A stretch of DNA of 64,000 nucleotides from Platerodrilus igneus (taxonomy: Eukaryota; Arthropoda; Insecta; Coleoptera; Lycidae), in assembly GCA_036346225.1 (NCBI GenBank), contig JARFIW010001178.1, positions 3,166,917 through 3,230,916 on the forward strand, read 5' to 3'. The stretch's first letter is position 1. The number at the start of each line of letters is the position of its first letter. Positions 1 through 8,859 of the stretch are shown here, piece after piece. The translations under genes and the position numbers were made by a program. The notes beneath the pieces were generated by a model. It worked only from the letters and a program-made list of their open reading frames with translations. It made no database searches and was not told where the DNA came from.

Positions 1-1225
1 TTTAAAAGCATTTATTGTGCTAATAATATATGTACTGGATTTATCTTTCCCTTGTATGCTCCAAATCTACTATGGAAGCTAAATTACAAAACCATATTTC
101 GTTTTGAAGTATCTTGGCATAAGCACCTCTTTCATCTTAACAAAGAAATTGTTTCGGATAGTAATTCCTGAACTCTTTCTAAAATATTTTCCATCTTACC
201 TCTATATGTTAAAGTAAATCGGTGTGCTCAGCAGACTTGTCCGATTCCAGTTGTACCTTACACAGCCATCATTGCATCCTTGAGCCCAGATGGTTTTTGC
301 GATTTTTTATAACAATAGAATAAACACCGTTTTTGAAAATAAGCTCGAAAATTAATGCAATAATCTACAATTCACTAATTGGTGTTGATTAAACAATATT
401 TCACTTGCCTGAATAAAAGAGGCTTAAGGGCTTCCTTTGCACACAATTCAGTCACCACTAAAATTGCTGTTGATTAAATGGTTGTTTTTAGTACTTGTTC
501 TCTTAATGACACTATTTGATCTATTTTTAATATTTTACAGCATTCAAGGCAAATATTATTAATGCATTTATCATATTTGTGTTGGTGAAGTGAAAATTAC
601 ATAAAAAACACACCAATTAAAAGAAATTAAAAATATAATAAATTTTTAATTAAAAATGAAGAAGTCCCAAAGACAATGTTCATAACATCCTGTATATTTA
701 GTTGTTTTGAACATAGAATTTGTTGACAAATGATAGGAAAACCATGGAAGTTGTTGAACTTGACATAATGCAACAAATGAGTTTTGATTGCGTCAGGTTG
801 GAGTTCCATTTGTTGTAATATATGTGAGCTTGTAAATTAGTGTCCTAGTTTTTTCTACAAAATTTAAAAATTGTTGCATGGATGTTTACCATGAATTTTC
901 GTTATTAGAGGAATCATTAAAATGTTTCTTTAGCCAACATCAGAAAAGACTATCCAAATAAAAATACATAATGGGCAGTATCCTTTACATAAGTGAATTC
1001 TTTCATAGTTATTTGAAAAACGTGTTTATTCCTTAATATCATTTTTCAGTTGGTTTTTCATATACTTTTAAGTTGGACACGATAACTTCAGTTTCTGATA
1101 GCAGATATGACTGTTTTATGTTTGAAGTTTTCCAGTAGCACCTCTGCTGCTTTGAGAATACCATAGTCAGTGTTTCTTGTGTTTTCCCAATATATGAATA
1201 ATTTTATAAGACGCAATTGTTGCAC

Positions 1226-1730
1226 TTTTGATTGTTTTGCTGGTCTTTGAATACAGCCTGCTCAGTATTCAAATTACTTTTAAAGTTTTTACTTTTTGCC
1301 TCCTATCACATTTTTTCGCTGCAAAATTGTCTTCATAGTTTTGTGCAAGATTTTATAGTCTCTCAAAGTTCTTGCGATTAGACAATGCAATTGAAGCTCT
1401 ATAAACACACATTTTCAACAATGTTAAACAAGAATTCTTCTTTTATTATTTATTAAAATCTACTTGCCTTACTCATACATTGTTTTGATTGTTTTGCTGG
1501 TCTAGTGAATGCAGTCTGCTCAGCATTCAAACTACTTTTAAATTTTTTACTTTTTGCCTCCTCTAACACATTTTTTGGCAGAAAATTGTTTTTCATAATT
1601 TTTGTGCAAGATTTCATATTCTCCCAAAGTTGACCATGATTAGACAACAAAACTGAAGCTCGATAAACTCACTTATCTTGAACCAAGGTAAATAAGAATT
1701 CTTCTTTTATTATTTATTAAAAACTACTTG
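1226..1730. repeat. Imperfect tandem duplication, two copies of about 245 bp
   Basis: Copy 1 (about 1226-1466) and copy 2 (about 1483-1730) share long near-identical runs. Both begin around ttttgattgttttgctggtc, share a Lys/Ser-rich coding-like middle on the minus strand, and end at agaattcttcttttattatt. The offset is 257 bp at the start and 264 bp at the end, so the copies differ by small indels. Copy 2 holds a 65-codon minus-strand frame; the matching frame in copy 1 is broken by stops and shifts. The product is unrecognised, so the copies could be a repeat fragment or decayed duplicated exons. Confidence 0.75.
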
Positions 1731-1997
1731 TACTTATATACGTTTTTGTAAATACTGTTATGCAAATGCTGCTCTGAATATTTTCGATACAGATAAAACA
1801 TCACCACATACAAGTACCATTTGAACATCACATATTTTTTACTTCATTTTTTGGTTAAGTACATTGAAGTATAAAGTATAACAACACAACACTCCAAACA
1901 CTTTCACTGTCTGTCACATCACTAGACTGGTTCACTTATCATCATTGAATTCTTGTTGAATAAAATAGTTATTTATTATACAAGGGAAAAAAGTCCT

Positions 1998-2069
1998 AGA
2001 TTTTAGCTCGAGGTGTGTTTGTCTCCCGATGCAAAGCGGAGGGATACAAAACACCAAGAGTTAAAATCT
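1998..2069. repeat. Imperfect hairpin with about 32-nt arms
   Basis: The left arm 1998-2028 and right arm 2037-2069 are reverse complements with a few mismatches and one or two indels (agattttagctc versus gagttaaaatct; gtctcccg versus cggaggga). The loop is about 8 nt (atgcaaag). It lies 40 bp before the BEL pol homology. It could be a small MITE or the end of an element; no family is recognised. Confidence 0.65.
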
Positions 2070-2109
2070 TACATATTTATCCGTGTATAATGCACTATTT
2101 TTTTCTGTG

Positions 2110-4359
2110 ACTGGCAAAATTCTACTTCAAAATATTTGACGGTCTGGAATTAATTGGGATGATAAAATTACGGATGAACAGTATGCAATGTGGACAATGG
2201 ATAAAAGTTTTAATAACTATTGAAGCGGTAAAAATTCCTCGATGTTATTCGGCAATGAATGGTTCATTTAGTATTGAATTGCACTTACTGGTAGATGCTA
2301 GTGAAAATGCTTACGCTGCGGTAGCATATTTTCGTATTCTAACTGAAAGCACAATTGATGTTGCGCTAGTTGACTCAAAAACTAAAGTGGCTCCCCAGAA
2401 ACCCTTGTCTATCCCAAGGCTTGAATTGCAAGCCGCGGTATTAGGTTGTCGCCTGGCCCAGTCAATAATAAAAGCACATTCATTTAACATTTGCCGACGA
2501 GTATTTTGGACGGACTCCAGTAATGTCTTGAGTTGGATTAAATCTGACGCTAGAAGTTACAATCAGTTTGTTAGTTTGAGAATTGGCGAGATCTTAGAAG
2601 AGAGTGATGTCGAAGAATGGTGGTGGTTACCAACTGAATTAAACGTTGCTGATGATGCTACTAAATGGAAAAGTCCGCCGAAGATAGACAAGACTTGTAG
2701 ATGGTTTGCGGGACCCTCGTTCTTAAAGAACAGTGTGTTTTCTTGGCCTGAAAGTACCTTTCGAAAAAATAGTGAGCCTGATCCTGAGCTCCGTATTAAT
2801 GTAACAAGGACCGAATCGTCTAAAGTAGTAACCGCGAACCCTGACAACATTTCAAGTTGGATTTCTCTTATTCGAGCTCAAGCCTTCGTCCGAAGATATG
2901 TTTTCATCCTGTTAGACAGAACAAAGGGAGCTGCGGTACAAAACGGAAAACTAACACTAATGGAAAAAAGAATGGCAGAAAACGACCTATTCAAAAGGTG
3001 TCAACAGGACTGCTTTTCAGAAGAGTACACACTTTTAAACCGAAACCACTCCACAGTTTTAAATAAAAGCAGTCGGTTATACTCGCTTTCATCGTTCATG
3101 GACGAACATGGAGTGTTAAGAGTAAAAGGACGCATAGGTGATGCTTTTGAAGGGTTTGAATGGAAAAATAAGCATCCTGTAATACTCGCTGATCATGGTG
3201 TTACTAGACGATTGATAATGTACTACCACCAACTCTTTAAACACCAGAATCACGAAACCGTTATCAACGAGTTACGCCAACTGTACTTTATCTTGAAGCT
3301 GAGTGCAGTTTTTGCTAAAATTAGAAAAAACTGTGTGCACTGCAAAATAAAAAAGGCAGCTCCAAATCCGCCGTTAATGGGAAATTTACCAAAGGCCCGT
3401 TTAATGCCATACGTACGCCCTTTCGCTTATGTCGGAGTCTACTACTTTGGTCCCTTTCATGCAGCGATTGGACGACGCGTTGAAAAGCGATGGGGAGTTC
3501 TGTTTACCTGCATGACTGTACGAGCCATACACCTAGAAGTTGCCCATAGTCTTACCACAGACTCCTGTATTTTAGCATTACGATATTTTGTTGGTCGGCA
3601 TGGCATGCCTATTGAAATTTTTAGTGACAATGGCACTAATTTTAGGGGTGCTAGTAAGCTATTAGCTGAAGAACTTAGGAAATTAAACACAGACAAACTT
3701 CAAGAAAGTTTCGCTGATGTGAAATGGAGTTTCAAACCGCCTGCTTCGCCTCATATGGGCGGAACTTGGGAAAGGCTGGTGCGATCGGTGAAATCCAATC
3801 TTCTTGAAGTTATGCCAAAGCAACGCAACCCCAGTGATGAGCTTTTACATGCTGTGTTTATAGAAGTCGAAAATATTATAAATACTAGACCGCTGACATA
3901 TTACCATTATCCAAAGGGAATGATGAGACGCTTACTCCAAACCACTTTTAACTCGGATGTTCTAATGGTTTAAAACCTCTAGGCGAATGCGATGCAAGTT
4001 GTCTTATATCTAGGAAAGGTTACCGAGTCTCACAGCACATAGTGCAAACATTTTGGAAAAGGTGGGTCAAAGAGTATGTTCCTACACTCACCCGGCGTTC
4101 AAAGTGGCACGTTTCCGTAAAACCTGTCGCTATTGGAAACATTGTTATTATATGCGATGAAAACTGCCATCGCAATTTATGGCGAAAAGGCAGAGTAATT
4201 GATGTGATTAAAGGCACGGATGGGCAAGTGCGCAGTGCGGTGATTCAAGTACCTTCAGGTGAGGTATATACTCGACCATCGGTAAAATTGGCTGTTCTAG
4301 ACTTGGAAGAGATCGATAGTAAGCAAGTTCCTGGTGATTACTTACCAGGGGGAGTATAA
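2110..4359 (+). pseudogene. BEL/Pao retrotransposon pol remnant (RNase H, integrase, C-terminal domain)
   Basis: Homology starts near 2125 with a broken stretch reading SGINWDDKITDEQYAMW, the segment that precedes RNase H in BEL/Pao Pol. A long frame from 2159 then carries an RNase H-like region (LVDASENAYAAVAYF; SKTKVAPQKPLSIPRLEL; TDSSNVLSWI; LNVADDATKW), a zinc-binding segment (HQLFKHQNHET and CVHCKIKK) and an integrase core. In the integrase, the usual GVDYFGP reads GVYYFGP (codon 3440-3442), so the first catalytic Asp is lost. The second Asp (FSDNGTNF, about 3620-3644) and the Glu (GTWERL, 3770-3772) remain. After a frameshift near 3960 a second frame (4042-4359) gives the C-terminal domain that follows integrase in this family. 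Gag, protease and most of the RT are missing. It is a dead, 5'-truncated copy. Confidence 0.9.
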
Positions 4360-4492
4360 ACGAGCCTTACAAATAGTTCTATTCGCCGCTGGCATACTTA
4401 TAGTTACTGTGCATTGATGTGATTTTTATTTTAAAATGAATGTATAGTCGAGTAGCCTTACCTTTAGTTACTGTCAAGAAAGTATTTTTTGT

Positions 4493-4610
4493 TGTTAGAA
4501 GCTGTCAATCAGTGGAAAAGATACTTGTAAATTTTAGCATTTAATAAAGGATTTAACTGAAATATAAATCAACGCTCAAGGTCCTTGTACTAATCCACGG
4601 TTTTCTAACA
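4493..4610 (+). repeat. Possible 3' LTR (or its distal part) of the BEL/Pao remnant
   Basis: The segment begins tgttagaa and ends ttctaaca, an 8-bp perfect terminal inverted repeat of the TG...CA kind, and holds an aataaa signal. Pol ends in a purine-rich tract (ccagggggagta, about 4346-4357), which in BEL elements abuts the LTR. The full LTR could therefore start near 4358, making it about 254 bp with a degenerate 5' end. The two boundaries cannot be settled without the other LTR. Confidence 0.45.
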
Positions 4611-4617
4611 CCTTACC

Positions 4618-5442
4618 TGATGTTAGTATGTAAAACGTTACTTATTTTTCCCAGTAACTTTGAAACATTTCGACCAAGTTGGATGTTGTTAACAAAAGAT
4701 GACTCTAAAACGTCTGATGAGTTAACATTGCAACTTTGTATGTTTATAAGAAATATGAGACAGTCTTTTCATAGTGAAAATGTTCAAGAAGCATTAGTTG
4801 TTAAATCAGATACACAGAAACGAAATAGACACGATGTTTGTTTCTAACAAAAATAAGAACGAAGCCATTTGCAACTATTGTAGAAAGAAAGGACATTGGG
4901 TTTGTACTTGTCGAAAATGGATTGCGGATGGTTGTCCATTGCGAAATTTCAATTCCAGTAATGCTCATCCAGAGTAATTTAGTGGACACTGAAATGGTTT
5001 TCATTTCGATCAGTAACAGCATTCTTGCAGCTGAATCAAATTCAGTCGATTGGTGGTTTGATTAATGGCAGCGTCGCCGTGGATCAATGTAGTAAGCGTA
5101 CGGATCCCAAGGTCCCGGGTTCAAATCCCGACATGGCCGACTGCTTGAAAAATGGCAGGTGAGCATTTTTCACAAAAATTACGCCCTCGTTCGGATGAGA
5201 GGTTAAATGGAGGTCCCATGTGTGAGTGTTGTCATGCACGTTAAAGATCCCTACCTTGCCTGGAACGGCAAGGGTTCGGCAAAATTCTAAATTTCCAGGC
5301 AACAAAAAAACTCGCCTCCTGGCCAATGTAGTACCTACAGGTGGAGCATTGGAAATATAAATGAACGGTTTGATTAATGGCACAACTAAGCATGTTACTA
5401 ATCAATCAGATTGGTTCAGTACGTTTAACGAATTTAATAATT
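4618..5442 (+). pseudogene. Copia A gag C-terminus and start of protease, split by a SINE
   Basis: The first part resembles copia Gag (FPSNFETF; DELTLQ; then a basic stretch). A CCHC zinc knuckle follows (CNYCRKKGHWVCTC, about 4873-4914) with the downstream RKW-ADGCP typical of insect copia. The protease active site is recognisable as VDWWFD before the SINE, and NGTTKHVTNQSDWFSTF after it, corresponding to the D-S/N-G-A-T loop and its following segment. There are stops between the gag pieces and an extra base at the active site. Coding stops where copia B was inserted at 5443. Confidence 0.8.
5071..5366 (+). mobile_element. tRNA-derived SINE with 16-bp target-site duplication
   Basis: The 5' part has RNA polymerase III promoter boxes in tRNA spacing: a box A-like tggatcaatgtagtaagcg and a canonical box B, ggttcaaatcc. 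A non-tRNA body follows (including catgcacgttaaagatccc). The unit is flanked by a perfect 16-bp direct repeat ggtttgattaatggca at 5055-5070 and 5367-5382, which defines both ends exactly. There is no poly(A) tail. It interrupts the copia A protease. It is not a functional tRNA gene: no intact acceptor stem or cloverleaf is evident. Confidence 0.85.
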
Positions 5443-5640
5443 TGTGTAGTGTAAAAGTGTTCTTTTATGCTTTAATCAGAATTGAAATTAATAATTTGCA
5501 CAACATTTATTATCTGAAGAAAATAATCTACAATGTGGTTTCTAACATCACATAACCTCACTACAGCTTCTATACAAGGGAGAAAAACGTAGGTTAAGAA
5601 AATCTTCAACAATAAATAGGAAGATAATATAAATATCACA
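5443..5640 (-). repeat. Probable 3' LTR of copia B
   Basis: On the minus strand this segment begins TGTGATATT and ends CACTACACA, giving TG...CA ends. It directly follows a polypurine tract (TAGGGAGAAA, plus-strand 5641-5650). Length is 198 bp. Its far end coincides with the loss of copia A coding homology, which supports the boundary. No second LTR is present for comparison. Confidence 0.6.
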
Positions 5641-5700
5641 ATTTCTCCCTATTTATATTACCTTTCATTAAAAAAATCTTACTAACAAAATTTAATAATT

Positions 5701-6597
5701 TTATACATGATAAATGTTTTTGTCAGCGACATTATTTTTACTATTAATAAACTTGGGTGTTAAACAATTACTACTTAACGATTCTCTTATAGTATGAGAT
5801 TTTATGTCGATATGTTTTGTCGTCTTATTGTGAATAATTGTACTATTTGAGAAATGTATTGCCGATTGGTTATCACATAAGACTAATGGATTAATAGTTT
5901 TTAAAGACAAGCAATTAAATTCTGCTAGTATTTTCTTAAACCAAATCATTTCTATACAGGCATAGTCTAATGCTACATATTCTGCTTCCATTGTGCTTCT
6001 TGATATGCACTTCTGGATATTACAGCGCCGTCCAAGAAAAACGTTACCAACTCACCAAATAAATCCACTGAACGACTTACAGGAATCAATGGCAGTAGCC
6101 CAAGAGGCATCGGTGTACATTATCAAGTCAGAAGAAGTTGAACTAGATAAATTAATTGAATAACTTTTTGTGCTTCCAACATATTTGAGAATACGCAATA
6201 AACACTTATTGTGTTCACTATTAGCTTTAGTAGCAAACTGCTAAATAAATAACCAAAAATAAAATATCAGAGCATGTTCGATTTCCTAAAAATAGCAAAG
6301 AACCTAAAAGTTCTCTAAAAGGTAATTTTTCTTCTGATTTAACATTTTGTGAAAAAACATTTCCAACACTCATGAGAGTATAAATGGGAAAATTTAAATT
6401 CACATGAAATCGTTCCAATAATTTTTCAATGTACTGTTGTTGATGTATGTAATAACATTCATCAGCCTTCTCATATTCAACACCAAGAAATCCTTTAATA
6501 GGGCCTAGATCTACAACTTCACAATATTTATTTATACACATGTCAATACCATTTAATATTTTTCTTCACACCAAAAATCACAATATCGTCTACATAC
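5701..6597 (-). pseudogene. Copia B reverse transcriptase C-terminus and RNase H
   Basis: Reading from 6597 down: YVDDIVIFGV holds the RT catalytic Asp pair (plus-strand 6585-6596), then a stop, then FLGVEYE, QQQYIEKLLERF and FRELLGSLLFLGNRT, all characteristic of copia RT/connection. RNase H follows with its acidic residues in place: YTDASWA, MEAEYVALDYA (5956-5991) and LCDNQSAIHFS, then the H-K/R-I-H-I-like THIDIKSHTIRE, read here as KTTKHIDIKSH. It ends NNVADKNIYHV before the polypurine tract. Lesions are a stop after the RT motif and frameshifts near 6230 and 6000. It cannot encode a working protein. Confidence 0.88.
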
Positions 6598-7788
6598 AAC
6601 AAGCAGCTGGTAAAGAGGTATTGAAAGTTGTTGATAGCAGTACAATCAAGGTCGAATCTACTATTTATGGTATAAGGCGTATTTTCTTGCTGGAAGATGT
6701 TTGGTATGTTCCAGAGATTTCGAGAAATGTATTCTCCTAAGTTAGCTGCTCTCGATAAGCAAAAGGACAGCGAATTTCGATCTACAGTTACGTTGTGTTG
6801 TTATATACTACATAGTTCCAGTGTTAAGAAGTGTTCGAGACATATGCAGTATGCTATACAAAGCTGATTTTAAAACAGTTTCTCCTGAAACTGATGCAAG
6901 TGTGGACATTACTATTTCAAATGATTCGTTATTGCAGTTATACCATAAATGCTGGATGCATCAAGACAAACGTTACGTCAAGCAGAAGCTTGAAAGAGAT
7001 CTCGAGTTAAAAGTGAAGCTTGATAATAAAGTTCGCGAGTCATGCATTTATGACAAAGCTCATCCATCGGTTTCCGTTTGGTACTAGAAAGAAGTCTTCA
7101 AAGCCTGGTGAACTAATTTCTACAGATGTTTGCGGTCCATTCAAACCATCATACCAGAAAAGAAGATATCTGGTAGTATTCAAAGACGAATTTTCAAAAT
7201 TTTGCTATGGTTTCATTGTCAGAAGTCAAAATTGTTTTAGAACAGATGCTAGCGCATGCTGATAAACAAGGTCATGCAATTAGAGAACTACTTAGTGATA
7301 ATGGAGGTGAATGTGATAAGCTGATGTTCGAGAAATTCTTCAAAGTAAGGTATTACACAGAGGTTAACTGCACCTTACACGCCTGAACAAAACAGTTGTA
7401 GCGAAAAAGAGAATCATACTATTTTTGAAATGGCTAAGATTTTCAAGTACTCATATCATGATGTGAATTTTCCTGCTGCTATTTGGGCTGAACTAGTTAC
7501 ATCTGCAGTGTATGTGCTATACAGAACAGGAAAATTCTCAGAAGATGGTGTTTGTTACTCCATATGAAATGTGGATGAAAAAGGAACCTCTTATTAAGCA
7601 TATCCAAATTGTAAGTTCAGCGTGTTATTTTCACATTCCAACTCAAAAGAGACAGAAGATGAAGAAGAAAGCTCAAAAAGGCTATCTTGTTGGTTATGAT
7701 GGTGAAGAACGATATCGAATTTATATTCCTGAAGAGGAGCATATTATTTTATCAAGGGATGTTACTTTTCAAGAGACACTTGTAGAAA
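6597..7788 (+). pseudogene. Copia A protease end, pre-integrase zinc finger and integrase
   Basis: The block resumes with AAGKEVLKVVDSSTIKVES, the segment after copia protease, and VWYVPEISRNVFS. The pre-integrase finger is visible (LQLYHKCWMHQDKRYVK, then CIYDKAH; 6930-7060). The integrase core shows its three acidic positions: STDVCGPF (about 7115), LLSDNGGEC (about 7295) and SEKENHTIFEM (about 7398), in different frames because of at least three indels. A longer frame, 7512-7788, covers the integrase C-terminal region (TPYEMWMKKEP, KKAQKGYLVGYDG, IILSRDVTFQETLVE). It stops at 7788, where the LINE enters; the host reading V-E resumes at 11751. Confidence 0.88.
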
Positions 7789-8789
7789 GTCTGGAAAATC
7801 ACCTTAAGAAATTTACTGACATAGAATTGGCTATAAAAGAAACACAGACCGAGCCTTTAGTGGTAAATCATTCTATTAAAAATACATTTAATGTTGACAG
7901 TAAAACTACTCTGGATGAGACATTTACAGACCAATGGTTTGAAATCATGTTCGGCCACCCGCCACTTTTTAAAAATAGTGATTCCAAAATTGATTTTTTT
8001 GACAAACCTGTGCAATGCAATCTGTCCTAACCAGCTGCTCTGCCTGAGACTATTTTTTCGACCAATGTAAATTATAATGTAGCTGTACAAACGTGTTTTA
8101 CTCCTCAAAATTCCAAAAAATGCACAAATCCTTATGGCAATGTAACATATTTAAAATCATGTAAAGTATTAATATTATCTGATAGCCATGGAAGAGGATT
8201 GTCAAGTCTTCTGAATAATAACTTTACCCAAAAGCCTGAAGTTCTTAGTATAGTTAAACCAGGTGCAAAATTAGCTGATTTAATTTGTGATATTTCTAAC
8301 ATCTCTAATGGCTTTACAAAACTAGATCATGTAATAATTCTTGGAGGTATTAATGATATTGATTTTTATGCACAATCACCATATACAACATCTGTTCTGG
8401 ATAAGCTTTCTGAAGTCTGCAATTACACAAATGTGCATATATGTTCAATTCCTTATCGCTTTGATAACAGTAATTATAACAAGGCAATCTTCAAAGTTAA
8501 TTCATCTTTATGTACTGTACTGGACATGAATAGGTCAGCTCTTGGAAAACCAAAATTAATCGATTTAACAATTTCCTTAAATAGAAATGACTACACATGC
8601 GATGGACTGCATCTGAATAGAAAGTGTAAATTAAAATTACTGCATATTTTTTCTTCTGTACTGGGGCTGAAATCTGAGCACGTAAATTCATGTGCTGACA
8701 CAAATTCCAGTGAAGTGAATATTCCATCTCAAATCAAGCATTTGAAAACTGTACAACCTAGTTTTAAAGTTAAAAATAGGGATTTTTAA
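7789..8789 (+). pseudogene. LINE ORF1 with an SGNH/GDSL-type esterase domain, one internal stop
   Basis: One frame is open across the whole block except for a TAA at 8028-8030. It fuses by chance in frame to the preceding copia integrase. The N-terminal part (to about residue 110) is Thr/Asn-rich and unrecognised. The second half begins KVLILSDSHGRGL (8163-8201), a GDS-like block I with its Ser. Later come a glycine-asparagine block (VIILGGINDI, about 8328-8357) and a C-terminal DGLHLN (about 8602-8619) with Asp-x-x-His, which together fit the SGNH hydrolase plan. Some CR1-type LINEs are known to carry an esterase in ORF1; its role in retrotransposition is unclear. The stop means this copy is not intact. 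Confidence 0.8.
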
Positions 8790-8859
8790 ATAATAATGAC
8801 AAATCAGATAATATACCTGATGATATCTGTTTCAATACATCTGGAAAAGGCAAATCTCT

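Larger units (their letters stand above)
1..2109. other. AT-rich stretch with no recognisable gene
   Basis: No conserved protein motif was recognised on either strand and the short open frames are not supported. The stretch contains a tandem duplication (1226-1730) and an imperfect hairpin (1998-2069), listed separately. It ends where homology to a BEL/Pao pol gene begins. Confidence 0.6.
5443..6597 (-). mobile_element. Copia-type element B, 5'-truncated, inserted antisense into copia A
   Basis: On the minus strand the unit runs from the reverse transcriptase YVDD motif through RNase H to a purine-rich tract and a 198-bp LTR. At the 5443 end, copia A coding resumes at the LTR boundary. At the 6597 end the junction is inside the RT, so the 5' two-thirds of element B is missing. 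This implies truncation after or during insertion. Confidence 0.8.

Noticed and set aside
5080..5150. A tRNA gene on the plus strand
   Set aside because: Box A and box B are present, but the acceptor stem is not paired, and the unit has a long tail and a 16-bp target duplication, so it is a SINE head.
7512..8030. A 172-residue protein as one gene
   Set aside because: The first half is copia integrase and the second half is LINE ORF1; the junction at 7788/7789 is an insertion site.
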